Assembly (NCBI RefSeq): GCF_013394775.1
Contig: NZ_JABXYT010000001.1
Coordinates: 1,130,501-1,194,500, forward strand
Length of the DNA: 64,000 nt
Reading direction: 5' to 3'
Origin: Oribacterium sp. oral taxon 102
GTDB lineage: Bacteria; Bacillota; Clostridia; Lachnospirales; Lachnospiraceae
The translations under genes and the position numbers were made by a program. The notes beneath the pieces are model-generated. The model made no database searches. It was not told the origin of the DNA and saw nothing but the letters and a program-made list of their open reading frames with translations. The stretch's first letter is position 1. The number at the start of each line of letters is the position of its first letter. Positions 9,279 to 17,505 of this stretch are shown here, piece after piece.

Positions 9279-9330
9279 ACAGCAATGCGCCCCCGCGGCT
9301 TGACCGCAGTGGGGCGCATTGCTGTGTTTT
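9279..9330 (+). terminator. Rho-independent terminator of rnpB
   Basis: Very strong inverted repeat ACAGCAATGCGCCCC/GGGGCGCATTGCTGT (15-bp stem) enclosing a small inner stem, followed by GTTTT. Its reverse face also sits 68 bp past the kdgK stop, so it may serve both convergent units. Confidence 0.9.
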
Positions 9331-9397
9331 ATCATCTGCCATTATTTTTTTTCAGACCTTGAGAGCCGGGTGCAGATAAGAGGATTGTCCAAATGGT

Positions 9398-10429
9398 CTA
9401 TCTGTTCATCTCCGACCGGAAGCCGGTGGAATAGTGATCCTTGATGACGGCATTGATCTCCCTCAGATCGGACTGCGGCAGGTCTCCCGGGATGGTATTC
9501 TTCATGGCGGAGGCCGCATTGCCGTAGACGACTGCCTGCCGGACGTCGCCGCCGGAGGAGATCAGCCCGTAGAGCGCGCCGGAGATATAGGCATCACCGG
9601 AGCCGATACGATCCACGACGTCGATATTCAGATAGGGTGCTTCCTCGTAATAGCGATCGTCCTCCGTGGAGTAGGCGAGGGAGCTGAAGTCATGCAGCTT
9701 CGGGCTGTGGACGGTGCGCTGGGTGGCGAAGACCGACTTGATCGGAAATTCCTTGGTAAATTCTTTGATCATATCATGGCAGCTTCCCTCTTTTTGGAAG
9801 GTCAGCCGCGCGGTAGATTCGGAGCAGAAGAAGATGTCTACATAGGGGAGGATCTGCAGGATCGTTTCCCGCGCTTCGTCACCGGTCCAGAGGTTTCCGC
9901 GGAAGTTCACATCGAAGGAAATGAGCGTGCCGTTCTCCTTAAAGCGCTTGATTGCTTCGATTGCGGTTGCACGGATCTCCGGACTCAGCGCGAGCGTGAT
10001 GCCGGAGGTGTGGAAGCACTTCGTATCGGTGTAGACCCTCGGATCGATCTCCTCCGGACGGATGGAGAAGAAGCTCGAATGCCGGCGGTCGTAGATAACC
10101 TGCGGCTTCCGAGGATATGCGCCGTACTCATACATATAGATGCCGACCCGCGCCTCGGGGCTGTCATCATAGAGGAAGTAGTCATCGGAGACGCCGTAGG
10201 AACGGATGGTGGCGCGCATATACTGTCCGAGGTCGTGGCTCGGGAGCTTCGAGATCACGCCGGTATGCAGCCCCAGCAGCGCGGCACCTACGGCGACATT
10301 CAGCTCTGCGCCGCCGACATTCTTCTCGAAGCTGTCCGACCGGGCGATCCGTTCGTTGCCCGGAGGGGAAAGCCGCAGCAGGAGCTGCCCCAAAGTTACC
10401 AGATCGAAATTTCGATTCTGAAATTCCAT
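9398..10429 (-). CDS. kdgK: 2-dehydro-3-deoxygluconokinase (PfkB family sugar kinase)
   Basis: 343 residues. PfkB-family kinase that phosphorylates 2-keto-3-deoxygluconate in hexuronate breakdown. The family signatures are present: the GGAELNVAVGAALLG motif near the N-terminus and the DRIGSGDAYISGALYG motif with the catalytic Asp near residue 290. The ATG with CAT at 10427-10429 is preceded on the minus strand by AGGAGGAGATAAA; an in-frame upstream extension lacks a ribosome site. The KDG substrate is inferred from the divergent LacI regulator and uxaC next door; a fructokinase or ribokinase relative remains possible from sequence alone. Confidence 0.85.
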   Translation of the reverse strand: MEFQNRNFDLVTLGQLLLRLSPPGNERIARSDSFEKNVGGAELNVAVGAALLGLHTGVISKLPSHDLGQYMRATIRSYGVSDDYFLYDDSPEARVGIYMYEYGAYPRKPQVIYDRRHSSFFSIRPEEIDPRVYTDTKCFHTSGITLALSPEIRATAIEAIKRFKENGTLISFDVNFRGNLWTGDEARETILQILPYVDIFFCSESTARLTFQKEGSCHDMIKEFTKEFPIKSVFATQRTVHSPKLHDFSSLAYSTEDDRYYEEAPYLNIDVVDRIGSGDAYISGALYGLISSGGDVRQAVVYGNAASAMKNTIPGDLPQSDLREINAVIKDHYSTGFRSEMNR

Positions 10430-10466
10430 TTTATCTCCTCCTCTGATGATTTCCAAACGATTAAGG

Positions 10467-10518
10467 TTGATTTTACCCCATTCATCCGCTATAATCAAGT
10501 AAAATGTAAACGCTTTCA
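10467..10518. promoter_or_regulatory. Overlapping divergent promoters of kdgK and the LacI regulator with a LacI/cre-type operator
   Basis: Plus strand: TTGATT (10467-10472), 17 bp, TATAAT (10490-10495). Minus strand: TTGATT (complement of 10493-10498), 17 bp, TAAAAT (complement of 10470-10475). The two promoters occupy the same 32 bp face to face. TGTAAACGCTTTCA at 10505-10518, a near-perfect LacI-family/cre operator, begins about 3 bp after the expected plus-strand start site and would block regulator transcription; it lies just upstream of the minus-strand -35. Confidence 0.75.
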
Positions 10519-10541
10519 TGAGCGAAGAAAAGAGTTTCTTT

Positions 10542-11552
10542 ATGAATATCTACGATATATCGAGGGCGGCAGGCGTCTCCATTGCCTCCGTCTCCCGCGT
10601 CATGAACGGTGCGGGAAATGTCAGCGAGAAGACGAAGCAGAAGGTCATGGCGGCGATTGAGGCGACGAATTACCGTCCCAACGCTTATGCGCGGGCGCTG
10701 GGCAGCGGCTCGATGAAGACGATCGGCATCATGTGCTCGGATTCCACGGACATTTATCTCGCGAATGCTATCTATTATCTGGAAACCGCACTCCGGAAGA
10801 AGGGCTATCATTCGATTCTCTGCTGTACGGGCTATGATCTTAAGAATAAGAAAGCATCGCTGGATCTGCTCCGTTCCCAGCAGGTGGACGCAGTCATTAT
10901 GGCAGGCTCGAAGTACGTTGAGCTCGAGCCAAGGAATAACCAGTACATCATCGAGGCGGCGAAGCATTTTCCGATCATGCTGATCAACGGCGCGATCGAA
11001 GCGGAGAACGTCTATGCGACGGTCTGTGACGACGGCTACGGCACGAAGGAGGCAGTGGGGAAGCTCTGCGGCTCCGGCTGCCGGGAGTTTATCTATATCT
11101 ATTCCTCCGACAGCCTATCGGGGCGGAACAAGCTCGCCGGACTCTCTGCGGGCTGCCGGGAATGCGGGATCGGCTCTGCGAGCTTCCGCGTGGTGCAGAG
11201 CGGAAAGAATTACCGGGATGTCGCGGAGACGCTGGAACGGGAGTACCGGGAGAGACCCTTCGATGCAGTGATTACCAGCTCGGATACGACAGGTGTCGGC
11301 GCGGTGAAGTTCGCGCTGCGGCGCGGGCTCTCGATTCCGGAGGAGCTCTCGATCGTGAGCTTCAATAATTCGATTCTGGCAGAGTCTACCGTCCCCGAGC
11401 TTACCAGCATTGACTCAAGGCTGAAGGAGCTCTGCGACCGCACGGTTCGCTCTCTGATGAAGCTGCTTGATCCGGGAGAGGGGGAAAGTACGGTGCCGAA
11501 ATGCACGGTGCTTAGGCCGCGGATCGTAGCACGGGAGACTACACGGTTCTGA
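10542..11552 (+). CDS. LacI-family transcriptional regulator of hexuronate genes
   Basis: 336 residues from ATG 10542 (an in-frame ATG at 10518 would add 8 residues but sits inside the operator). N-terminal LacI helix-turn-helix NIYDISRAAGVSIASVSRVMNG, hinge helix RPNAYARAL, then a periplasmic-binding-protein-like sensor domain of normal length ending in ARETTRF. Located between kdgK and uxaC, it most likely controls both, with a hexuronate catabolite such as KDG as inducer; this is inferred from position. The operator at its own promoter points to autorepression, though CcpA could read the same site. Confidence 0.85.
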   Translation: MNIYDISRAAGVSIASVSRVMNGAGNVSEKTKQKVMAAIEATNYRPNAYARALGSGSMKTIGIMCSDSTDIYLANAIYYLETALRKKGYHSILCCTGYDLKNKKASLDLLRSQQVDAVIMAGSKYVELEPRNNQYIIEAAKHFPIMLINGAIEAENVYATVCDDGYGTKEAVGKLCGSGCREFIYIYSSDSLSGRNKLAGLSAGCRECGIGSASFRVVQSGKNYRDVAETLEREYRERPFDAVITSSDTTGVGAVKFALRRGLSIPEELSIVSFNNSILAESTVPELTSIDSRLKELCDRTVRSLMKLLDPGEGESTVPKCTVLRPRIVARETTRF

Positions 11553-11610
11553 TACAGGCAATGGCAACGCAATCTATACCAAATATATTTTTTCTACAGG
11601 GAGGTATCAC

Positions 11611-13026
11611 ATGAAGGCATTTATGGATAAGGATTTCCTTTTGGCCACGGATACGGCGAAGGAGCTGTACCGCGATTTCGCGGAGAATGCGCCGATCCTC
11701 GATTATCACTGCCATATCAATCCGCAGGAGATTGCCGAGGACAGGCAGTTCGACAACATTTTCCAGGTATGGCTGGGCGGCGATCACTACAAGTGGCGGC
11801 AGATGCGAACCAACGGGGTGCCGGAGGAGTATATCACCGGTGACAAGCCGGATCGTGAGAAGTTTCAGAAATGGGCGGAGACCATGCCGAAGCTGATCGG
11901 GAATCCCCTCTATCACTGGTCTCATCTCGAGCTCCGCAAGTATTTCGGCTATCAGGGCTATCTGAACGGGGACACGGCGCAGGAGGTCTGGGATCTCTGT
12001 AATGCGAAGCTGAAGGAGCCCTCCATGTCCGTCCGGAATCTCATTAAGGCGTCCAATGTCACGCTGATCTGCACGACGGACGACCCGATCGACACACTGG
12101 AGTGGCACAGGAAGATCGCGGAGGATGAGAGCTTCGACGTGCAGGTGCTCCCGGCATGGCGTCCGGACAAGGTGACCAATATCGATAAGCCGACCTTCGT
12201 GCCGTATATACGGCAGCTCTCCGAGCGGTCCGGCATCGAGGTGAAGGACTTCGGCTCCCTGAAGGCAGCGCTGCAGAACCGTCTCGACTTCTTCCAGTCC
12301 ATGGGCTGCATCGTGACGGATCATGCGCTCCGTTATGTGATGTATGCTCCGGCAGCGGAGGCGGAGGTGGATGCGATTGTGAAGAGAGCGTTCGCAGGGG
12401 AGACCATTGGCGAGGAGGAGGCGGCGAAGTACCGTACCGCAGAGATGCTTTTCCTTGCGAGGGAGTACAACAGGAGAAACATGGTCTTCCAGATCCATTT
12501 CGGCTGCATCAGGGACAACAATGCGGATATGTTTGGCAAGCTCGGCGCGGATACCGGCTTCGACGCGATCGACAACCATGCACCGGCAGACCAGATGGCA
12601 GGCTTCCTGAACACGCTTTCTGCGACGGACGAGATCCCGAAGACCATCCTCTACTCGCTGAATCCGAACGACAACGCGACCATCAATACGCTGATCGGCT
12701 GCTTCTGCAAGGCGCCGGTTCTGAATCGCGTGACGCAGGGCTCCGCATGGTGGTTCAATGACCACAAGCAGGGGATGATCGAGCAGATGACGAGCTATGC
12801 GAACCTCTCCGCGCTGGGAAACTTTAACGGAATGCTGACGGATTCCCGTTCCTTCCTCTCCTACACGCGGCATGACTATTTCCGCCGGATCCTCTGCAAC
12901 CTGATCGGCGGCTGGGTAGAGAATGGGGAGTATCCGTATGACAGAAAGGCGCTTCAGGAGATCGTGAAGGGGATCTGCTATAACAATGCGGCGAGGTTCT
13001 TCGACTTTGCGCTGAAGCAGTATTGA
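11611..13026 (+). CDS. uxaC: Glucuronate/galacturonate isomerase
   Basis: 471 residues, full length for UxaC, an amidohydrolase-superfamily enzyme that isomerises D-glucuronate to D-fructuronate and D-galacturonate to D-tagaturonate. The N-terminal metal motif DYHCHINPQEIAED, the C-terminal NFNGMLTDSRSFLSYTRHDYFRRILC and GWVENGEYP are diagnostic. ATG 11611 follows GGGAGG. It starts 58 bp after the LacI regulator; they are likely one unit. Together with kdgK this covers two steps of uronate catabolism; reductases, dehydratases and the aldolase must lie elsewhere. A terminator follows at 13145. Confidence 0.95.
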   Translation: MKAFMDKDFLLATDTAKELYRDFAENAPILDYHCHINPQEIAEDRQFDNIFQVWLGGDHYKWRQMRTNGVPEEYITGDKPDREKFQKWAETMPKLIGNPLYHWSHLELRKYFGYQGYLNGDTAQEVWDLCNAKLKEPSMSVRNLIKASNVTLICTTDDPIDTLEWHRKIAEDESFDVQVLPAWRPDKVTNIDKPTFVPYIRQLSERSGIEVKDFGSLKAALQNRLDFFQSMGCIVTDHALRYVMYAPAAEAEVDAIVKRAFAGETIGEEEAAKYRTAEMLFLAREYNRRNMVFQIHFGCIRDNNADMFGKLGADTGFDAIDNHAPADQMAGFLNTLSATDEIPKTILYSLNPNDNATINTLIGCFCKAPVLNRVTQGSAWWFNDHKQGMIEQMTSYANLSALGNFNGMLTDSRSFLSYTRHDYFRRILCNLIGGWVENGEYPYDRKALQEIVKGICYNNAARFFDFALKQY

Positions 13027-13144
13027 TCGAGGTCTCCTCTCCTTTCGGGGATGCGATGGTGCAATCGGGGGAAATCACATGACAGCGGGTGTGATGTCCC
13101 AAGGGCGCACGGAACGTCGGCGCTTCATGAAATAAGCTGTCTTG

Positions 13145-13183
13145 GCAGACAGTCCGGAGTCTGGCTTCGGGCTGTCTGCTTTT
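13145..13183 (+). terminator. Terminator after uxaC
   Basis: Stem GCAGACAGTCC pairing with GGGCTGTCTGC (one G-U), followed by TTTT. It ends the regulator-uxaC unit. The rest of the gap 13027-13385 carries a repeat (13262-13368) and no gene that I can support. Confidence 0.7.
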
Positions 13184-13261
13184 AAATGTTGCATAAGTCA
13201 CAAAAAAAGCCCCAGTGCTGTAGTATGATTTCCGCAGGAACAAAGGGCAGCGTGATTTACA

Positions 13262-13368
13262 CTGTAAATGCACATGCCGAAAACTTTGGCACCAACAATC
13301 CTGTAAGTCCTGCGCGTCGCTCCGCTGCTTCGCAGCTTTCGTGCCGCTGACAGGGGACTTATACAGTA
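13262..13368 (+). repeat. Dispersed TAAGTCC-bounded repeat, copy 1
   Basis: Starts with a CATGCCGAAAAC stretch, then TAAGTCC at 13304, a short GC-rich hairpin interior, and ends in GGGGACTTATACAGTAA at 13353-13369. The TAAGTCC and GGACTTA ends are inverted repeats. The same layout recurs at 27137-27350, and parts recur on the minus strand at 19361-19417 and 39745-39775. Confidence 0.75.
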
Positions 13369-13385
13369 AAAATGGAGGAATGATA

Positions 13386-14072
13386 ATGCATTATACGGAC
13401 TGGAGGAATAAGACGAAGGACTTTAAGAGGATCGATGTGCGGGGCATACAGGGAAATTTCTTCCCGGGGCTGCGGGCGCAGGCAATGGGACTTCCGGCGG
13501 GTGCGGGACTGGAGATCATACAGAGCTTCGATCCGATCCCTCTCTATGAGGTGATGGAGGGGCTCGGCTTCGAGCATTACACCGAGCAGACGGGAGATGC
13601 CGAGTTCCATGCCTACTTCTATCGGAGAGAGGAGAAGCAGGCGGAAAAGGACATCCCGATGCGTCCGGCGGCGCTCACGAACATGCCGCTGATCGACGAG
13701 GGGCTGGGAAAGCTGGCGGTGGAGTTCTGGAAACTGACCTGGAATGATGAGAAGCGCTTCCTTCCGTATGAGACACGGCTCCTGCTCTCCCTGACCAATG
13801 CGGTGGGAGCCGGACGGATGCGCCAGGCAACGAGGGAGCTGGTGAAGGCGTATATTCACGGACTGGACAGTGCGGCATTGGACGATGTATTTGAGCTTTT
13901 GGCGTGGAATCAGGGCATCGGATATTTCAGCTCGGAGATCGGTCCCTCTACCCTCTTTGCCGCATACAAGACAATCAAGCAGCTGGAAAAGCAGGGGAAG
14001 CCGCGCGATGAAATCGCCGCAGTGCTGAAGGAGAAATTCGGAGAGAAGAATCCGGATGTCCGGGTGCAGTGA
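13386..14072 (+). CDS. DUF2249 domain protein with AhpD/CMD-like C-terminal region
   Basis: 228 residues. Residues about 8-75 (RIDVRGIQGNFFPGLRAQA, then EIIQSFDPIPLYEVMEGLGF) match DUF2249, a TusA-like fold found in sulfur or redox contexts. Residues about 110-210 (KLTWNDEKRFLPYETRLLLSLTNAVGAG...) look like a helical carboxymuconolactone-decarboxylase/AhpD-like region but without the CxxC pair. The ATG at 13386 is six bases after GGAGGA; the ATG at 13380 is too close to it. It ends at the start of the cupin gene. The function is not known; a small-molecule or redox role is only a guess. Confidence 0.6.
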   Translation: MHYTDWRNKTKDFKRIDVRGIQGNFFPGLRAQAMGLPAGAGLEIIQSFDPIPLYEVMEGLGFEHYTEQTGDAEFHAYFYRREEKQAEKDIPMRPAALTNMPLIDEGLGKLAVEFWKLTWNDEKRFLPYETRLLLSLTNAVGAGRMRQATRELVKAYIHGLDSAALDDVFELLAWNQGIGYFSSEIGPSTLFAAYKTIKQLEKQGKPRDEIAAVLKEKFGEKNPDVRVQ

Positions 14073-14086
14073 GAGAGGGAAGCGGA

Positions 14087-14740
14087 ATGAGGGAAAAGCA
14101 TGGAGAGGTCTTTTCGATTGCGGGAGACAACGCGCCGATTCCGGGCTGTACGGTCTCCCGGGAGATCTGTGGCGGGGAAAACTGCGTCAGCTACTTTTCA
14201 CTGGCAGAGAATACGGATATCAGCGCAGAGATCTATCCTTTCCATAAGCTTCTCTTAATGAATGAGGGAAGTCTGGAGATATACGGGAGCGGCAGGGACG
14301 GCGTACCGCTATCGCCGGGAGATGCGATTCTCACCGTCTGCGATGCGCCGGTAGGAATGCGTACAGCGTCCGGCGCTGTTTATACAGAGATTATGATAAG
14401 GAGGAAAGATGCAATGAATGAGGCGGTAAGAGCAGGAGAGGTATTTCAGCTGGCGGAGCTTCTGCCCTATGCGGAGGGGCGGATCGTGAATATGGACGTA
14501 GTTCACAACGAGAAAATGAAATTCGTGCTGATGGCGTTTGATGCAGGGTGCAGTCTCTCGGAGCATGCCGCGCCGGGAGAGGCGCTTGTCTTCGCATTGG
14601 ATGGGGAGGCGGTCATAAGCTATGAGGGCAGGGACTATCCGATCCATGCGGGTGAAAGCTTCTGCTTCGCGAAGGCGGGACGTCATGCCGTGAGGGCGGA
14701 GAAGCGCTTCAAGATGGCGCTGCTGCTGACGCTGGAATAA
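14087..14740 (+). CDS. Double-cupin domain protein
   Basis: 217 residues with two cupin beta-barrels: the first around residues 40-105 (FHKLLLMNEGSLEIYGSG) and the second around 140-215 (GCSLSEHAAPGEALVFALDGEAVISYEG, then AGESFCFAKAGRHAVRA). The second barrel keeps a His and Glu suited to metal binding. ATG 14087 follows GAGAGGGAAGCGG; the frame is open to a GTG overlapping the previous stop, so coupling to the DUF2249 gene is likely. Such small cupins bind or isomerise small molecules; no substrate can be assigned. Confidence 0.75.
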   Translation: MREKHGEVFSIAGDNAPIPGCTVSREICGGENCVSYFSLAENTDISAEIYPFHKLLLMNEGSLEIYGSGRDGVPLSPGDAILTVCDAPVGMRTASGAVYTEIMIRRKDAMNEAVRAGEVFQLAELLPYAEGRIVNMDVVHNEKMKFVLMAFDAGCSLSEHAAPGEALVFALDGEAVISYEGRDYPIHAGESFCFAKAGRHAVRAEKRFKMALLLTLE

Positions 14741-14752
14741 ATATAAGACGTG

Positions 14753-14798
14753 AGCCCCTCTGCCGTACAGATTTGTACGGCAGAGGGGCTTTTCTTTG
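14753..14798 (+). terminator. Rho-independent terminator after the cupin gene
   Basis: Fifteen-bp perfect stem GCCCCTCTGCCGTAC/GTACGGCAGAGGGGC with a 6-nt loop, followed by TTTTCTTT. It isolates the metal-transport operon from the genes before it. Confidence 0.9.
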
Positions 14799-14851
14799 CC
14801 CGGAATAGGCGCTCTCTAAATAGAAAGCGCGGAAAGCCGAAAAAGTTTGCA

Positions 14852-14905
14852 TTGACAAGTAAAAAAATTATCTGTACAATTACGAAAAAGTAAGGTATAC
14901 CTAAC
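14852..14905 (+). promoter_or_regulatory. Promoter and DtxR-type operator of the metal ABC operon
   Basis: TTGACA (14852-14857), 17 bp, TACAAT (14875-14880). At 14890-14905 lies GTAAGGTATACCTAAC, a near-perfect palindrome resembling DtxR/IdeR/MntR boxes (TTAGGTATACCTTAC on the other strand). It covers about +4 to +19, so a bound repressor would block transcription. The operon ends with a DtxR-family gene, the obvious candidate to bind here. Confidence 0.8.
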
Positions 14906-14944
14906 AAATTTAATAGCTTAATTTTTAAGGAGAACAGCAAATAA

Positions 14945-15877
14945 ATGAAAAGGATATTTTTGTTTTTAGCTTTAGGAATTTTTTTTCTTGCAGGCTGCGG
15001 GAAAATGGCAGGAAGCGAAGCGGAGATGTCTGCGGACAGCGGTAAAAAAACCGTAACCGTGACCACTTCGTTTTTGTATGACATGGTATATCAACTTGCG
15101 GGGGATGCGGTGCAGAGAGAGCTTATCATACCGGCGGGAGAGGATCCTCATCTTTATGTGGCGAAGCCGGAGGATCTCAGGAAGATCGAGAAGGCAGACC
15201 TGCTGCTGTTCCACGGCCTGCATTTCGAGGGAAAAATGCAGGATGTCCTCAAGGAAAAAGGCTTTGCGGTAACAGACAGTTTCTCCGGGGATAGGATCGG
15301 CAGGATGGAGGAGAATGGGAGTACGGTAGTAGATCCGCATTTCTGGTTTGATATAGACCTCTACAAGGAGGCGGTGAGGAACGCGGGCAATAAGCTGGAA
15401 GCGCTTCTTCCTGAGGAGAAGGCTGCCATTACGGAAAGAACCGAGGCGTATCTGGAAGAGCTTACAAGGCTTGACGAAGAGAACCGGGAAGCACTTTCGG
15501 GGATACCGGAGGGACAGAGATACCTCATAACTCCGCACGATGCCTTCAACTATTTTTCTCGGAGGTACGGCATAGAGGTGGTCGCACCGCAGGGGGTGAG
15601 CACTGATTCTGAGGTGGCGAATAAGGATCTCGAGGATACGGTGAATTTCATCGTTTCCCATCAGGTAAAGGCTATTTTTGCGGAGTCGACTACAGATCCG
15701 GCAAGGATGGAGAAGCTCAGGGAAGCGTGCAGAGCGAAGGGCTTCGACGTAAAGGTGGTGAAAGGAGAGGGAAACGAGCTTTTCTCGGATTCGCTTGCCC
15801 CGGAGGGGGAGGACGGAGATACCTATGTCGCGATGTACAGGCACAATATCAGGCTTATTACCGATAATTTGAAATGA
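14945..15877 (+). CDS. Metal ABC transporter substrate-binding lipoprotein (TroA/ZnuA family)
   Basis: 310 residues. A signal peptide ends in the lipobox LAGC (Cys at about 18), so the protein is anchored outside the membrane and delivers Mn2+ or Zn2+ to the permease. Metal ligands by alignment to TroA/PsaA are H69 (EDPHLY), H132 (DPHFWF), H198 (TPHDAF) and D282 (SDSLAP), the His3-Asp set of TroA rather than the Glu of PsaA. The ion is therefore uncertain. ATG 14945 follows AAGGAGAACAG. First gene of a troABCDR-like operon that is clearly more A+T-rich than its neighbours, suggesting transfer. Confidence 0.9.
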   Translation: MKRIFLFLALGIFFLAGCGKMAGSEAEMSADSGKKTVTVTTSFLYDMVYQLAGDAVQRELIIPAGEDPHLYVAKPEDLRKIEKADLLLFHGLHFEGKMQDVLKEKGFAVTDSFSGDRIGRMEENGSTVVDPHFWFDIDLYKEAVRNAGNKLEALLPEEKAAITERTEAYLEELTRLDEENREALSGIPEGQRYLITPHDAFNYFSRRYGIEVVAPQGVSTDSEVANKDLEDTVNFIVSHQVKAIFAESTTDPARMEKLREACRAKGFDVKVVKGEGNELFSDSLAPEGEDGDTYVAMYRHNIRLITDNLK

Positions 15878-15893
15878 TCTGAGGGATGAGGGA

Positions 15894-16619
15894 ATGGAAG
15901 AGGTCATCATAAAGGTTGAGGATTTGACGATCGCGTATCATGATAAGCCGGTGCTCTGGGACAGTGATGTGAATATCATTAAAAACTCCATAACGGCGGT
16001 GATAGGTCCGAACGGCGCCGGAAAATCAACGTTGATAAAGGGGATTCTGGGGATTCAGAATAAGCTGTCCGGAGAGATTCGCATAAAGGGCGAACCCTTC
16101 AAAAGGGTACAGAAAATAATAAATTATATACCGCAGGCTTCGGCGGTAAACTGGGATTTTCCGACCACAGTGCTTGATGTGGTGCTTATGGGGAGATATG
16201 TACACTTGGGATGGATCAGGAGGCCGGAAAAAAAAGATGTGGAAATCGCGAAAAGAGCCATTGACAGGATCGGACTTTCGGAGTTTGAGAACAGACAGAT
16301 TTCTCAGCTTTCCGGAGGGCAGAGACAGAGGGTATTCATAGCGAGAGCGATCGCGCAGGATGCGGAGATCTATTTTATGGACGAGCCGCTCGCAGGCGTG
16401 GACAAGCTTACGGAAGGGGTGATCGTGGACTTCTTCAGAGAGGAGCAGAAAAGAGGGAGGACCTTCGTAGTGGTGCACCATGACCTGTCCACGATAAAGG
16501 CGTATTTCGATCATCTTGTTATCCTCAATAAAAAGGTGATAGCGGAGGGGCGGACGGAAGATGTGTTTACGAAAGAGAACATGGAAAGGGCGATGATGCT
16601 GGGAGGCGGAAATGCTTAA
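15894..16619 (+). CDS. Metal ABC transporter ATP-binding protein (TroB/MntB/ZnuC type)
   Basis: 241 residues, the ATPase that powers the Mn/Zn importer. Walker A GPNGAGKST at about 38-46, signature LSGGQRQR, Walker B IYFMDEP followed by LAGVD, and switch His in VVVHHD. The Q-loop region has NYIPQASAVNWDFPTTV, typical of the metal-transport subfamily. It starts 16 bp after the binding protein and overlaps the first permease by 8 bp. Confidence 0.93.
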   Translation: MEEVIIKVEDLTIAYHDKPVLWDSDVNIIKNSITAVIGPNGAGKSTLIKGILGIQNKLSGEIRIKGEPFKRVQKIINYIPQASAVNWDFPTTVLDVVLMGRYVHLGWIRRPEKKDVEIAKRAIDRIGLSEFENRQISQLSGGQRQRVFIARAIAQDAEIYFMDEPLAGVDKLTEGVIVDFFREEQKRGRTFVVVHHDLSTIKAYFDHLVILNKKVIAEGRTEDVFTKENMERAMMLGGGNA

Positions 16620-17505
16620 TACAGAGATTTTGACCGCTTATTCCTTCCTTATTGTAGCGGCAGGAACCTTTTTCCTCTCAGCGGCAGCGGGAGCCGTGGG
16701 CTGTATCACGGTGCTGAAGGGGCAGTCACTGATCGGCGACGCGATAGGGCACTCCGCTTTTCCGGGAGTGGTGCTTGCCTTTATGCTGTTTTTGCAGAGA
16801 GATCCGGCGGTGTTGATCCTGGGGGCGATCCTATCGGGAACGACGGCATTTATAGCCATACAGACCATAAATGCCGATTCAAAGCTTGAACTCGACGCCA
16901 TATTGGCAGTGACGCTCTCTTCCTTTTTCGGGATCGGTATGGTGCTGAAGAGCCATATACAGGGAAATCCGGATTATGCGGGCGCTTCACAGTCGGGACT
17001 TCAGAACTACATTTTCGGACAGGCAGCGTATATTATGTCGGAGGACGTGAGGATCATCCTTTTTGTGGCGGTGTTTTCTCTCTTTCTTTTGCTTCTGTTC
17101 TATAAGGAAATCAAGCTGTTTTTATTTGATGAGATCTATGCGAGGACAATAGGGCTGCGGACCTCCCTTTTATATGGGATCATTCTTTTTATGACAATGA
17201 GCATCATCGCTACAGGCTTGAAGCTGGTCGGAGCTGTCCTTATCTCCTCACTGCTGATCGTGCCTGCGATCACTGCAATGCAGTGGAGCGATAAATTTCA
17301 TATTGTACTGGGGATAGCCGGCCTTACAGGCGGCGCTTCGGCGCTGATCGGAACCTATATTTCAACCGCGTATAACGGAATGAGTACAGGAGCGACGATT
17401 ATCCTTACCATGAGCGTCTTTGCACTTCTGTCTCTCATTGCCGGACCGCATGGCATGATTGCCAATCTGATAATACAAAGAGGGAGGTACAGATATCGTG
17501 CATGA
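16612..17505 (+). CDS. Metal ABC transporter permease (TroC/ZnuB type), first of two
   Basis: 297 residues, mostly hydrophobic with about eight or nine membrane segments of the ABC-3 permease family. Family motifs include LKGQSLIGDAIGHSAFPGVVLAF near residues 35-57 and LVGAVLISSLLIVPAITA near residues 204-221. It overlaps the ATPase gene before it (8 bp) and the second permease after it (8 bp). With that permease it probably forms a heterodimeric channel, as TroC and TroD do. Confidence 0.9.
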   Translation: MLNTEILTAYSFLIVAAGTFFLSAAAGAVGCITVLKGQSLIGDAIGHSAFPGVVLAFMLFLQRDPAVLILGAILSGTTAFIAIQTINADSKLELDAILAVTLSSFFGIGMVLKSHIQGNPDYAGASQSGLQNYIFGQAAYIMSEDVRIILFVAVFSLFLLLLFYKEIKLFLFDEIYARTIGLRTSLLYGIILFMTMSIIATGLKLVGAVLISSLLIVPAITAMQWSDKFHIVLGIAGLTGGASALIGTYISTAYNGMSTGATIILTMSVFALLSLIAGPHGMIANLIIQRGRYRYRA

